A DNA stretch of 64,000 nt from Millisia brevis NBRC 105863 (GTDB lineage Bacteria > Actinomycetota > Actinomycetes > Mycobacteriales > Mycobacteriaceae), in the NCBI RefSeq assembly GCF_001552615.1, contig NZ_BCRN01000002.1, positions 186,001-250,000 on the forward strand, written 5' to 3'. The position numbers and the translations under genes were made by a program. Below are positions 43,636 to 52,977 of this stretch, piece after piece. The number at the start of each line of letters is the position of its first letter. Position 1 is the stretch's first letter. The notes below the pieces were generated by a model. The model did no database searches, was not told the DNA's origin, and was given only the letters and a program-made list of their open reading frames with translations.

Positions 43636-46305
43636 TCAGCCGGGCACACCGACGCGGCCGACCGCATCGATGACCGCATCGATCGCCGCGGCGATACCGG
43701 ACGGATCGGAACCGGCCCCCTGGGCGAGGTCCGGCTTGCCGCCGCCGCGACCACCCACGACCGGGGCCACCTCCTTGACCAGGGCGCCCGCCTGCACGCC
43801 GGCATCGCGACCGCCGTCGTTGACCGCCACCACGAACGGCGCCTTGCCGTCGGCGTTGCCGAACAGCGCGACAACCGCGGGCCGCGATCCGAGCCGGGTG
43901 CGCACGTCGAGCGCGAGGGTCCGCAGATCGCCCGCGGCGACGCCCGGCACCTCCTGCGCGACCACGCTGATCGGCCCGACCTCGCGAGCCCCGGTCACCA
44001 GGGTTCCGGCGGATTCGAGCGCCGCGCGCGCCCGCGACTCCTCGAGCGCCCGCTCGGCGACCTTCAGCCGTTCGACCAACTGCTCGACCCGGCCGGGCAC
44101 CTGGTCGGTCGGCACCTTGAGCGACGACGCCAGGCCGGCGAGCAGCGCCCGCTCCTTGGCGAGGTGCTTATAGGAGTCGAGCCCGACGTAGGCCTCGACG
44201 CGGCGCACCCCGGAGGCCACCGACGACTCGCCGAGCAGCGTCACCGGACCGACCTGCGAGGAGTGCCCGACGTGGGTGCCACCACAGAGTTCCATCGAGA
44301 ACGGCCCGCCGATTTCGACAACGCGCACCCGGTCGCCGTAGTTCTCCCCGAACAGCGCCATAGCGCCCATCGCCTTCGCGGAGTCCAGGTCGGTCTCGAA
44401 GGTGTTGACCGGGAAGTCGGCGACCATCGCCTCGTTGGTGACCGCCTCGATGTCCGTCTTCTGCGAGTCGCTGAGCGGGCCGTGGTACGAGAAGTCGAAC
44501 CGCAGGTAGCCGGGCCGGTTGAGCGAACCGGCCTGCACCGCGCCGGGTCCGAGGATCTGCCGCAGCGCCGCGTGCACCAGGTGGGTGCCCGAGTGGCCCT
44601 GCTCGGCGCCGTTGCGCCACTGCGGATCGACGCGGACGAGCACGGTATCGCCCTCGGCGAGGGTGCCCGAATCGACCGTGCCGCGGTGCACCCAGAGCAC
44701 CTTGGCGATCTTCTGCACATCGGAGACCGTCACCGAGGTGCCCGACGCGGTGATCGTGCCGATATCGGCGACCTGGCCGCCGGACTCCGCGTAGAGCGGG
44801 CTGCGATCGAGGATGACCTCCACCGCGTCGCCCGCGTTCGCGACCGGCACGCGCACCCCGTTCGAGAGCACCGCGAGCACCGTCGCCTCGGTCTCGAGCT
44901 CCTCGAAGCCGGTGAACAGCGTCGGGTGCTCGTCGACCATCTCCTTGTAGGCACTCAGGTCGGTGTGCGCATGCTTGCGCGCCTGCGCGTCGGCCTTGGC
45001 CCGGGCGCGCTGCTCGGCCATCAGCGTGCGGAAGCCCGCCTCGTCGACGGTCAGCCCGGCCTCGTCGGCCATCTCCAGGGTCAGGTCGATCGGGAATCCG
45101 TAGGTGTCGTGCAGTTCGAACGCGCGGTCGCCGCCGAGGGTCTTCTTGCCGGCCGCCAGCACGTCCGCCGCCGCGGATTCGAACAGCTTCGAGCCCGACG
45201 CGAGGGTGACGCTGAACGCGGTCTCCTCGGCGACCGCCACATCGATGATGCGGGCGCGGTCGGTCTCGAGTTCCGGGTAGGAGGGCGCCATCGTGCCGAT
45301 CACGGTCTCGACCAGCGCGCCCATCGTCGGCTGCTGGGCGCCGAGCAGACGCGCGCTGCGCACGATACGGCGCAACAGTCGGCGCAGCACGTAGCCGCGG
45401 CCGTCGTTGCCGGGGGTGACGCCGTCGGCGATCAGCATGACCGCGGTGCGCGCGTGGTCGGCGATCACGCGGAAGCGCACGTCGTCCTCGTGGTTGACCC
45501 CGTAGCGACGGCCGGTCAGCTGCTCGGCGGTTTCGATGACCGGGCGCACCAGGTCGGTCTCGTAGACGTTGTCGACACCCTGCAGCAGGAAGGCGACGCG
45601 CTCGACGCCCAGGCCGGTGTCGATGTTCTTGTGCGGGAGCGGTCCGATGATCGGGAAGTCGGCCTTGCCGGTGCCCTCACCCCGCTCGTTCTGCATGAAG
45701 ACGAGGTTCCAGATCTCGATGTAGCGGTCCTCGTCGGCGATCGGACCACCCTCGCGGCCGTACTCCGGGCCGCGGTCGAAGTAGATCTCCGAGGACGGTC
45801 CACACGGGCCGGGGATGCCCATCGACCAGTAGTTGTCCTCCATGTCCCGACGCTGGATGCGCTCGTCGGGCAGACCGGCGACCTCCTTCCAGTAGCCGAT
45901 CGCCTCGTCGTCGTCGAGGTAGACAGTCACCCAGATGCGTTCCGGGTCGAATCCGAAGCCACCGTCGTCGACCGAACCGGTCAGCAGGTGCCAGGCGAAA
46001 TCGATCGCCTCGCGCTTGAAGTAGTCACCGAAGGAGAAGTTGCCCGCCATCTGGAAGAAGGTGTTGTGGCGGGTGGTGATGCCGACGTTCTCGATGTCGC
46101 CGGTGCGCACGCACTTCTGGATGCTGGTCGCCCGCGAATAGGGCGGGGTGCGCTGGCCGAGGAAGTACGGCACGAACTGCACCATGCCGGCATTGATGAA
46201 CAGCAGATTGGGGTCGTCCATCACGAGGGAGGCTCCGGGCACGGGGGTATGCCCGCGCTGCTCGAAGTAGGCCAGGAACCGCCTGCAAATCTCGTGTGTC
46301 TGCAC
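43636..46305 (-). CDS. alaS: Alanine-tRNA ligase
   Basis: A protein of 889 residues with all AlaRS parts: class II aminoacylation domain ([15 protein letters not shown], then [20 protein letters not shown]), tRNA-recognition domain, editing domain with zinc ligands [12 protein letters not shown] and CGGTHVG, coiled region, and C-Ala domain ending [15 protein letters not shown]. Starts [14 protein letters not shown]. Between it and rarA upstream is a large inverted repeat. It heads the series alaS-ruvX-mltG-aroE-A24 peptidase-aroC, which is conserved in many actinobacteria. Confidence 0.98.
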   Translation of the reverse strand: MQTHEICRRFLAYFEQRGHTPVPGASLVMDDPNLLFINAGMVQFVPYFLGQRTPPYSRATSIQKCVRTGDIENVGITTRHNTFFQMAGNFSFGDYFKREAIDFAWHLLTGSVDDGGFGFDPERIWVTVYLDDDEAIGYWKEVAGLPDERIQRRDMEDNYWSMGIPGPCGPSSEIYFDRGPEYGREGGPIADEDRYIEIWNLVFMQNERGEGTGKADFPIIGPLPHKNIDTGLGVERVAFLLQGVDNVYETDLVRPVIETAEQLTGRRYGVNHEDDVRFRVIADHARTAVMLIADGVTPGNDGRGYVLRRLLRRIVRSARLLGAQQPTMGALVETVIGTMAPSYPELETDRARIIDVAVAEETAFSVTLASGSKLFESAAADVLAAGKKTLGGDRAFELHDTYGFPIDLTLEMADEAGLTVDEAGFRTLMAEQRARAKADAQARKHAHTDLSAYKEMVDEHPTLFTGFEELETEATVLAVLSNGVRVPVANAGDAVEVILDRSPLYAESGGQVADIGTITASGTSVTVSDVQKIAKVLWVHRGTVDSGTLAEGDTVLVRVDPQWRNGAEQGHSGTHLVHAALRQILGPGAVQAGSLNRPGYLRFDFSYHGPLSDSQKTDIEAVTNEAMVADFPVNTFETDLDSAKAMGAMALFGENYGDRVRVVEIGGPFSMELCGGTHVGHSSQVGPVTLLGESSVASGVRRVEAYVGLDSYKHLAKERALLAGLASSLKVPTDQVPGRVEQLVERLKVAERALEESRARAALESAGTLVTGAREVGPISVVAQEVPGVAAGDLRTLALDVRTRLGSRPAVVALFGNADGKAPFVVAVNDGGRDAGVQAGALVKEVAPVVGGRGGGKPDLAQGAGSDPSGIAAAIDAVIDAVGRVGVPG

Positions 46306-46353
46306 CGAAACATGCTATCGAGCGGCGTCGCGGCATTTCTCACGGGCGTCGGT

Positions 46354-46430
46354 GTGTGGAAATCGGAACGTATACGGGTCGCGCCCACCTATATGGTGTC
46401 GGCTGCGCGTATAGGTTCCGGTTTCCACAC
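46354..46430. repeat. 22-base imperfect inverted repeat between rarA and alaS
   Basis: Arms 46354-46375 and 46409-46430 match at 20 of 22 positions and are separated by 33 bases that include TATATGG. The shared sequence contains GTGTGGAAATC / GGTTTCCACAC. The right arm ends four bases from the rarA stop; the left arm is about 50 bases before the alaS ATG. It could be an unusual terminator for rarA, two facing protein sites around the alaS promoter, or the trace of a small mobile element. Confidence 0.75.
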
Positions 46431-46433
46431 GCC

Positions 46434-47840
46434 CTACGACTTGCGCCTCAGAATCCGCCGCAGCTTGCCCACCCGCGGGCCGATCTCGCGCTCGAGCCCC
46501 CGGTCGGTCGGCTCGTAGTAGTCGACGCCGACCAGGTCGTCCGGCGGGTACTGCTGTTGGGCGACGGCGCCGGGGACATTGTGCGGGTAGATGTAGCCGA
46601 CCGCGTGGCCGAGCTTGCGGGCTCCGGTGTAGTGGCCGTCCCGCAGATGCGGCGGCACCAGCCCGGTCTTGCCCGCCCGCACATCGGAGGTCGCGGCGCC
46701 GATCGCGGTGGTCACGGCATTGGACTTCGGCGCGGTGGCCAGATGGATCGTCGCGTGCGCGAGGGTCAACCGAGCCTCGGGCATGCCGATCAACTGCACG
46801 ACCTGCGCGGCGGCCGCGGCGGTCTGCAGGGCCATCGGGTCGGCCAGGCCGATGTCCTCGCTGGCGAAGATCATCAACCGCCGGGCGATGAAGCGCGGGT
46901 CCTCCCCGGCCTCCATCATCCGCGCCAGGTAGTGCAGCGCCGCGTCGACGTCGGAGCCGCGCATCGACTTGATGAACGCGCTGATCACGTCGTAGTGCTG
47001 GTCGCCGTCGCGGTCGTAGCGCACCACCGCGTCGGCGACCGCCCGTTCGACGTCGGCGAGCACCACGTTCCCGGACTGTGCGCCGTCGGCGGCGGCTTCG
47101 AGCATGGTCAACGACCGGCGGGCGTCTCCCCCGGCGAGGCGCACCAACTGGTCGAGGGCGTCGTCGTCGACGGTGACGGAGCCGTCGAGCCCACGCGGAT
47201 CGGTGATCGCGCGCTCGAGCACCTCGCGCACCTCGGCCGGTTCGAGCGGTTCGAGGGCCAGCACCAGCGAGCGGGACAGCAGCGGCGAGACCACGGAGAA
47301 CGACGGGTTCTCGGTGGTCGCACCGACGAGCAGGACCACCTGGTTCTCCACCGCGGCGAGCAGCGCGTCCTGCTGGGTCTTGGAGAAGCGGTGCACCTCG
47401 TCGATGAACAGCACGGTCTGGGTGCCGGTGATCAGCCGGCGTCGGGCCTGCTCGATGACCGCCCGCACCTCCTTGACGCCGGCGGACAGCGCGGAGAGCG
47501 CCTCGAAGTGGCGTCCGGTCGACGTCGACAGCAGCGACGCCAGGGTGGTCTTGCCGGTACCGGGCGGCCCGTAGAGGATCACCGACGACGCCCCGGAACC
47601 CTCGATCAGTCGCCGCAGCGGCGCCCCGGGGGCGAGGATGCGGCGCTGTCCGACCACCTCGTCGAGCGACCGCGGTCGCATCCGAACGGCCAGCGGCCCC
47701 TGCGGGACCTCACTGCCGACCGGCGCACCCAGCGCGTTGGCCACCGGTGCGGGCGGGTCGGGCTCGAAGAGGGTGTCGACCGACTCCTCCGCGCCGTCGG
47801 CGGCGGAGGTCGGATCGTTTCGGTTGGTCGCAGATGTCAT
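46434..47840 (-). CDS. rarA: Replication-associated recombination protein A (RarA/MgsA)
   Basis: A protein of 468 residues. AAA+ ATPase: P-loop [14 protein letters not shown], Walker [19 protein letters not shown], sensor 1 [12 protein letters not shown], and the C-terminal MgsA domain with [20 protein letters not shown] and GNDVPG-like ending ([18 protein letters not shown]). The protein acts at stalled replication forks. An acidic N-terminal tail precedes [11 protein letters not shown]. In M. tuberculosis the homologue (Rv2559c) is also close to alaS. Confidence 0.96.
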   Translation of the reverse strand: MTSATNRNDPTSAADGAEESVDTLFEPDPPAPVANALGAPVGSEVPQGPLAVRMRPRSLDEVVGQRRILAPGAPLRRLIEGSGASSVILYGPPGTGKTTLASLLSTSTGRHFEALSALSAGVKEVRAVIEQARRRLITGTQTVLFIDEVHRFSKTQQDALLAAVENQVVLLVGATTENPSFSVVSPLLSRSLVLALEPLEPAEVREVLERAITDPRGLDGSVTVDDDALDQLVRLAGGDARRSLTMLEAAADGAQSGNVVLADVERAVADAVVRYDRDGDQHYDVISAFIKSMRGSDVDAALHYLARMMEAGEDPRFIARRLMIFASEDIGLADPMALQTAAAAAQVVQLIGMPEARLTLAHATIHLATAPKSNAVTTAIGAATSDVRAGKTGLVPPHLRDGHYTGARKLGHAVGYIYPHNVPGAVAQQQYPPDDLVGVDYYEPTDRGLEREIGPRVGKLRRILRRKS

Positions 47841-47911
47841 CCCGACTCGAATCTACGGCAGCGCCCGGACGTGCCGCGCCCCGCCGAGACGGCGACCGCC
47901 GATCGGTCGGC

Positions 47912-49060
47912 TCAGGGCAGCCCGACGCGGTCGAGCGCGTCGGTGACGTCCGCCGCCAGTTCGACGATCGCCTCGTCCCCGGCGCGCTCGGCCGCCGAGT
48001 GCAGCAGCTCCCACCGCAACCGCAGCACGTCGGCGCGGCGCGCGGCCAGGTGATGGCGGTGTGCGGCGGCGGTGCGGGCGGTGCTCGACGCCTCGAGGAA
48101 ACGCGCGGTCGTCAACCAGGCCCAGCTGAGCCGGCCCTCGAGAACGCGGGCTTCCAGGTAGCTGTCGTCGGCGAGTTGCGGCCAGATCGAGGCGACCTCG
48201 GCGCGCCAGGCGTCGATCATCGCGTCGGCGGTCTCGCCGTCGATGTCGACCTTGCACAGGCAGCCGGGGAAGGACATCAGCGGGTAGGTCAGGTCGAGGA
48301 AGACGTTGCGGTAGCCGCCCCACTCGTAGTCGAGGAAGCGGACTCCCCCGGCGTCGACGACCAGGTTGTCCGGGCACATATCGGAACTGCTGAACGCGCG
48401 GAAGCGGCCGTCGCTCATCGACGAGATCGCGCCGGTGATGCGGTCGAGCGCGGCATCGGACGGCTTGACGCTCAGCCGGCGGCCGATCCGTTCGGGCAGG
48501 GTGTCGATCGTGCCCATCGACAGCGCGCGGAAGTGGTCCTCGGGCCGTCCGGCGGGGATGCCGACGCGCGCGGCGAGGGCCCGGAAGTCCTCTTCGCGGC
48601 CGACGGTGGCGGCGTGCATGCGGCCGAGGGCCTGGGCCATCGCCATCAGGGTGTTCTTCGCGCCGGGGGTATGTCCGGCGCGCAGCAGAGCGGACACCGC
48701 GCCGTGATCGCCGAGGTCGGTCAGCACGATCAGCCCGGCCGACAGGTCGTAGGCGATCAACGCAGGCCCGGGGCGGCTGCGGGAGGCGAGAGCGGTAATC
48801 AGTTGGTAGGAGGCGGTTTCGCGGAGGAAGCCGACATTCGGCGAGCCGTCCCGGTTGCGCGGGTCGACACACTTGAGCACCAGGGTGCGCGGCAGAATCG
48901 CCGAGTTGTCCACCACGCGAACGCGCAGAACGACCGCCCGACCGTCGCCACCGAGGTCGACGGGGTCGAGTAGGGAAACCGGGGCCCCGGTACGACGGGA
49001 CAGCACCTCGCGGGCGACACCGATCGTTTCGGTCACAGGGTCACTCAGTACAGCAGTCAT
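47912..49060 (-). CDS. APH-type phosphotransferase (kinase-like fold)
   Basis: About 382 residues. The aminoglycoside/choline-kinase-like fold is shown by VLKCVDPRNRDGSP (Lys of the ATP site), AQALGRMHAATVG, the catalytic loop FSSSDMCPDNLVVDAGGV and the metal-binding FLDYEWGGYRNVFLDL. The catalytic loop reads SSDMCPDN where HxD is usual, so the general base may be altered. Substrate unknown; a sugar, choline or small molecule is as likely as an antibiotic. I chose the ATG at 49060; a GTG 11 codons upstream (49093) is also possible. 71 bases from rarA. Confidence 0.82.
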   Translation of the reverse strand: MTAVLSDPVTETIGVAREVLSRRTGAPVSLLDPVDLGGDGRAVVLRVRVVDNSAILPRTLVLKCVDPRNRDGSPNVGFLRETASYQLITALASRSRPGPALIAYDLSAGLIVLTDLGDHGAVSALLRAGHTPGAKNTLMAMAQALGRMHAATVGREEDFRALAARVGIPAGRPEDHFRALSMGTIDTLPERIGRRLSVKPSDAALDRITGAISSMSDGRFRAFSSSDMCPDNLVVDAGGVRFLDYEWGGYRNVFLDLTYPLMSFPGCLCKVDIDGETADAMIDAWRAEVASIWPQLADDSYLEARVLEGRLSWAWLTTARFLEASSTARTAAAHRHHLAARRADVLRLRWELLHSAAERAGDEAIVELAADVTDALDRVGLP

Positions 49061-49173
49061 CGCGGATGAACCTACCGGCTTGGCGTTCGTCACAGTCCGC
49101 CACGAACTGAAGGCTTGCTGAGAATGTCGTACGTTACCGAATCGCTACGAGCAATCGGTATGTATTCTGCGGC

Positions 49174-50166
49174 TCAAACCGGGGCGACGTCCACAGATAC
49201 GCGAATCGAACTGTCCTTCGCCTCCGTTTGGATGATTCCTCGGAGAGGCGGCACGTCCACATAGTCGCGACCCCACGCCACGGTGACGTAACGCTCATCG
49301 GCCAGCTGGTCGTTGGTCGGGTCGAACTCCAACCAGGTGTCGCCACCGATCCACACCGCCGCCCAGGCGTGGGTGGCGTCCGCGCCGATCATGCGTTCCT
49401 TGCCGGGCGGCGGCTGGGTGGCGAGGTAGCCCGAGACATATCGGGCGGCCAGGCCCAGCGATCGCAGGCAGGCGATGCCCAGCCGGGCGAAGTCCTGGCA
49501 GACGCCGCGTCGCTCGGCGAAGACCTCCGACACCCGGGTGGTGACCGTCGTCGACCCCGACAGGTAGGTGAAGTCTCGGAAGATGCGCCGGGTCAGGTCG
49601 ATCGTCGCCTCCCCGATCGGCCGGCCCGGGGTGAAGGACTCGAGCGCATACGCGTGGACCTGGTCGTCGATCTCCGGGCGGGGACCGTCGATGACGAATT
49701 CGACCGCCAGCGGCCGCTCGGGGTCGCCGTCGTCCGCCCGTTCCGGTGCGGTCGGCCGGAAGCTTTCCCAGGGTCGCGACAGGACCGCCGCATCGCGCAG
49801 CGGCGGGTCGACCTCGACCATCGACACCCCGGTGACCACCAGGCGGGTGTGCTCGGTGCTGACCTGGAAGTAGGTGTTCTCGTTGCCGTAGACGTCCCGG
49901 CCGCGGGACTGGTCGACCGGCGCCGGCTCGACGGTGACCGAGGTCTCCGAGCACCGCTGGACCCCGGTGGTGCGTGGGGTCAGGTAGGCGCGACCGAAGG
50001 ACGAACTGACCGGCCCGGAGTACTCGTAGGTGGTCTCGTGCCGCACCCGATAGCGCCGGGTGTCCCCCTCGCGGGGCTGCACCGACCCGCCGGGAGTGGC
50101 CGACCCCCGGTGAGGGGGCGTGGCCGACCCGTCGGGGGCGGTGGGCAAACCGTCGGGAGCGGACAT
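49174..50166 (-). CDS. Transglutaminase-like cysteine peptidase
   Basis: About 330 residues. An N-terminal beta-rich 'bacterial transglutaminase-like N' domain (RYRVRHETTYEYSGPVSSSF) follows a Pro/Gly-rich tail. The papain-like core has the triad: Cys in RRGVCQDFARLGI, His in GADATHAWAAVW, Asp in LEFDPTNDQ. The family is cytosolic with no signal peptide here, and its members are usually encoded with ATP-grasp and alpha-E proteins, as in this operon. The ATG shares one base with the stop of the ATP-grasp/alpha-E gene (TGATG). Substrate unknown; peptide bond or isopeptide chemistry is inferred from the fold. Confidence 0.92.
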   Translation of the reverse strand: MSAPDGLPTAPDGSATPPHRGSATPGGSVQPREGDTRRYRVRHETTYEYSGPVSSSFGRAYLTPRTTGVQRCSETSVTVEPAPVDQSRGRDVYGNENTYFQVSTEHTRLVVTGVSMVEVDPPLRDAAVLSRPWESFRPTAPERADDGDPERPLAVEFVIDGPRPEIDDQVHAYALESFTPGRPIGEATIDLTRRIFRDFTYLSGSTTVTTRVSEVFAERRGVCQDFARLGIACLRSLGLAARYVSGYLATQPPPGKERMIGADATHAWAAVWIGGDTWLEFDPTNDQLADERYVTVAWGRDYVDVPPLRGIIQTEAKDSSIRVSVDVAPV

Positions 50167-52640
50167 CACTGCGCACCCCGCACCCGGATCGTGCCGACAT
50201 GCAGGGCCCGGGTACCGGCGGGCATCCGCAGGTGGGTGCGGGAGACCAGATCGGCCACCTCGAGGATCCCTTCGGTCAAGGTGTCGAGCAGGGCGATCAG
50301 TTCGGGCCGCGAACCGTCGTCGTTGCGGTCGACCAGATCGGGCGGGTCGACCCGCCGCAGCGCGACCGCCAGCGCGTCGACCGCCTGAATCGGCCGCTGC
50401 GAGGCGTCGTTCGGCAACGCGGCCAGACCCTCGCGCAGGTCGTTGATCTGGTAGGCGACCGACCGCGGGTTGCCGCTGTCGAGGACGAGCAGTTCGAGCA
50501 GCGGAAGCACGCTGGGCGCCGAGTGGTACCGCCGCCGGTAGGTCACCCGCGATTCGCCGATGGTCAACAGCGAGTCCAGGACGGCGACCTCGACCGCCGT
50601 CGGCAGTTCGGCGGTGATCGTCGCGCGCATCAGCTCGGTCAGGTCGAGGGCCCGCTCGATGCGCCGACCGATCCGCATCATCTGCCAGCCGGAGTCCCGA
50701 ATCATCGACTCGGCGGCCAGGCCGGCCAGCGAGAGCATCGCCGCGACGATGTCCTCGTGGCCCTCGGCGAGCAGTTCGCCGTCGTCCGGCGCGGTCCGCA
50801 GACCGGCGAGGGTCTGCTCGACCCGGCCGACGATCAGCCAGGTATCGGCGGAGAGCTGATCGCGCACCGAGCGAGCGGCGATCAACAGCCCGGCGATCGA
50901 CTGGGCGATCGTGCCGTCGCGCCGCTCGTCGACGGTCAGGCGGTGCAGGTGGCGGCGGATCAGCTCGTAGCGGTCGTCGGCGGTCGGCCCGTCGTCGACC
51001 CCGGTGGCGGCGGCGACGGCGGCCAGCAGCACCGGCACGCTGCCGGCGGCCGGGTCCGCGGGCCGGGCCCGGGCCTCCTCCGCGCGGATGTGGGCGGTCG
51101 CCAGCACGCGCGAGGACCACTCGGCCCGTTCGGCGTAGCGCCCCATCCAGTACATATCTGCCAGCACACGCGGGGAGGTGACGTCGATCCCGCGACCGCG
51201 CACCGCCGAACGGGTGCGGATGAGCGACCGCGACCCGCGCGAGTCGACCACGACGGTCGAGCGTTCCGCCGGCCGCACCCAGATGTCCTTGGCGCCGCGC
51301 GTCATCCGCGGATCGAAGCGCGGTTCGGTCACCAGCACCTGGCCCATGCCGCCGGCCATCGGCACGTATCCGGTGCTCTGGGCGACCGAGAAGAGGCGCA
51401 TCAGCACCGGCGCCACCTCGCGCTCGGAGCTGCCGCCGGGCAGCGTGGTGCGTTCGACGATCAGGTCGGGCCGCTCGACCGCCACCCAACTGTCGGGCTC
51501 GGTGTGGATGCGGGCGACCAGCTCGTCCCGCGCGTCGCGATCGAGGTCCTCCCCGGAGGTCCATTCCTCGCGGTCGGTGCGGCGCAGCAGCAGACCGTCA
51601 AGGCCGTGGTCGATGCGGGCGAGCCCGTCGCGGCTGCCCGCCCACCAGGAGGGCACCGATTCGAGCAGCAAGTCCTCACCGAGCAGTGCCCGCGACAGTT
51701 CCGGCAGGAAGGGCAGCAGGCCGGGGTTCTCCAGGACGCCGCTGCCGAGTCGGTTGACGATGCTGACCGCGCCGCGGCGCATCACCTCGACCAACCCGAC
51801 GACGCCGAGCAACGATCCGGAGCGCAGGTCGAGCGGGTCGACCCAGGCGGAGTCGAGCCGTCGCAGGACGACGTCGACGCGGCGCAGTTCACCCAGCGCC
51901 CGCATCCACAGGGCACCGTCGCGCACGACCAGGTCGGCGGCCTCGACGAGCGGGAAGCCGAGCATCGAGGCCAGATAGGCCTGGTCGAAGGCGGTTTCGG
52001 AGTGCACACCGGGGCTGAGCACCACCACCTCGGGGTCGTCGACCTCGGCGGGCGCGGCCTCGAGCGCCGCGACGCGGAGGGTGTCGACGAAGGTCGAGAC
52101 CTGGCGCGGGGCGAAGGTTTGGTACGTATGCGGCATCGCGCGGCTGATCACCTGGCGGTCGGCGATCGCGTAACCGATGCCGGACGGGGCGCCGGTGCGA
52201 TCGGCGAAGACCCGGAACGACCCGTCCCGGTCGGTGACGACATCCATCGCGTGCAGGAACAGTTGGTGACGGCCCGGCAGCGTGGTGCCGTGATCGGCGC
52301 GCACATAGGCGGGGTCGGCGAAGATCAACTGCGGGGGGACCAGCCCGCGCCGCAACGTGGTGCGGTCGCCGTAGATGTCGGTGAGCAGCGCGTCGAGCAG
52401 GCGCGAGCGCTGCAGGAATCCCTGCTCGAGGGAATCCCACGCCGCGGTCTCCACCACATGCGGGACCACGTCGAGTTCCCACGGGACGGCGCGGCCACCG
52501 CCGGACTCCCCGGTCAGGGTGTAGGTGATGTCGCGGTCCTCGATCAACCGCTTGACGCGCCGCTGGATCGCGCGCAATCCGGCCGGATCGGAGGTGAGAC
52601 CGGCCGGATCGGAGGTGGGGGGCACGTCCAGATCCGTCAC
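50166..52640 (-). CDS. Fused circularly permuted ATP-grasp / alpha-E (DUF403) protein
   Basis: About 824 residues. Residues about 30-480 are the circularly permuted type-2 ATP-grasp domain: FADRTGAPSGIGYAIADRQV, SIVNRLGSGVLENPGLLPFL, WVAVERPDLIVERTTLPGGS. From about 490 (LADMYWMGRYAERAE) to 815 is the helical alpha-E domain (ESMIRDSGWQMMRIGRRIER, LPLLELLVLDSGNPRSVAYQ). In many bacteria these are separate genes; the fusion is also present in mycobacteria. ATP-grasp proteins ligate a carboxylate to an amine, so the trio with transglutaminase has been proposed to form a peptide-modifying system. The GTG at 52640 overlaps the small upstream gene by four bases. Near the start a 21-base unit is duplicated (TSDPAGL twice). 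Confidence 0.92.
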   Translation of the reverse strand: MTDLDVPPTSDPAGLTSDPAGLRAIQRRVKRLIEDRDITYTLTGESGGGRAVPWELDVVPHVVETAAWDSLEQGFLQRSRLLDALLTDIYGDRTTLRRGLVPPQLIFADPAYVRADHGTTLPGRHQLFLHAMDVVTDRDGSFRVFADRTGAPSGIGYAIADRQVISRAMPHTYQTFAPRQVSTFVDTLRVAALEAAPAEVDDPEVVVLSPGVHSETAFDQAYLASMLGFPLVEAADLVVRDGALWMRALGELRRVDVVLRRLDSAWVDPLDLRSGSLLGVVGLVEVMRRGAVSIVNRLGSGVLENPGLLPFLPELSRALLGEDLLLESVPSWWAGSRDGLARIDHGLDGLLLRRTDREEWTSGEDLDRDARDELVARIHTEPDSWVAVERPDLIVERTTLPGGSSEREVAPVLMRLFSVAQSTGYVPMAGGMGQVLVTEPRFDPRMTRGAKDIWVRPAERSTVVVDSRGSRSLIRTRSAVRGRGIDVTSPRVLADMYWMGRYAERAEWSSRVLATAHIRAEEARARPADPAAGSVPVLLAAVAAATGVDDGPTADDRYELIRRHLHRLTVDERRDGTIAQSIAGLLIAARSVRDQLSADTWLIVGRVEQTLAGLRTAPDDGELLAEGHEDIVAAMLSLAGLAAESMIRDSGWQMMRIGRRIERALDLTELMRATITAELPTAVEVAVLDSLLTIGESRVTYRRRYHSAPSVLPLLELLVLDSGNPRSVAYQINDLREGLAALPNDASQRPIQAVDALAVALRRVDPPDLVDRNDDGSRPELIALLDTLTEGILEVADLVSRTHLRMPAGTRALHVGTIRVRGAQ

Positions 52641-52846
52641 GACACCACCGCCACGCGGACCCGGGTCTGCTCCTCGGGCCCGCCGAAGGCGACAGGTGCG
52701 ACCCCGTCGGATGTGGGCCCGTCGGATGTGGACCCGGCGGGCACGGCGACCACGGGTACGGCGAATTGCGACACGGCGGCCTCCGAGAAATCCCCTTCGT
52801 CGGGGTTTCCGAAGGTCACCGCCAGGGTAACCGCGCGACAGGGCAT
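52637..52846 (-). CDS. 69-residue small protein heading the ATP-grasp/alpha-E/transglutaminase operon
   Basis: An ATG at 52846 with a near-perfect Shine-Dalgarno sequence (GGAAGGAGG, five bases upstream), stronger than that of most genes here. The product starts MPCRAVTLAVTFGNPDEG, continues with FSEAAVSQFAVPVVAVPAGS, has a TSDGPTSDG duplication and ends EEQTRVRVAVVS. One Cys (position 3), no Lys, rich in Val/Ala. No signal peptide or membrane helix. Its stop overlaps the GTG of the next gene (GTGA). I do not recognise a family. Its place makes it either a translational leader or a candidate partner/substrate of the enzymes encoded downstream. Confidence 0.65.
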   Translation of the reverse strand: MPCRAVTLAVTFGNPDEGDFSEAAVSQFAVPVVAVPAGSTSDGPTSDGVAPVAFGGPEEQTRVRVAVVS

Positions 52847-52871
52847 CGCGGCCTCCTTCCGGCTCCTCGTC

Positions 52872-52897
52872 GCCGGACGGTCCCACCACCGTCCGGC
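52872..52897 (-). promoter_or_regulatory. Hairpin in the leader of the small-protein operon
   Basis: Perfect ten-base stem (GCCGGACGGT and complement) with a CCCACC loop, 26 bases before the ATG at 52846. It lies in the expected 5' untranslated region, so it may affect translation or mRNA stability, or be an operator. No T-run follows. Confidence 0.5.
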
Positions 52898-52944
52898 GTC
52901 GTGATCCGTATCCCCCTGGCTCCGGCGGCGAACGCCACGGCTCC

Positions 52945-52969
52945 GGTTACGGTGTACCCCACCGTAACC
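52945..52969 (-). terminator. Hairpin terminator after aspS
   Basis: Perfect ten-base stem (GGTTACGGTG and complement) with a five-base TACCC loop, nine bases after the aspS stop. It separates aspS from the ATP-grasp operon. Confidence 0.75.
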
Positions 52970-52977
52970 CGAGTCGG

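Noticed and set aside
46306-46353. Possible T-box leader upstream of alaS
   Set aside because: No T-box consensus or specifier-loop arrangement is visible in the short gap; actinobacterial T-boxes are known mainly for ileS.
43351-46518. Plus-strand open frame of 1055 codons antisense to alaS
   Set aside because: alaS is complete and canonical; the antisense product has the low-complexity composition of GC-rich shadow frames.
50199-52904. Plus-strand open frame of 901 codons antisense to the ATP-grasp/alpha-E gene
   Set aside because: No recognisable motifs; the minus-strand gene is well supported by family signatures and a coupled neighbour.
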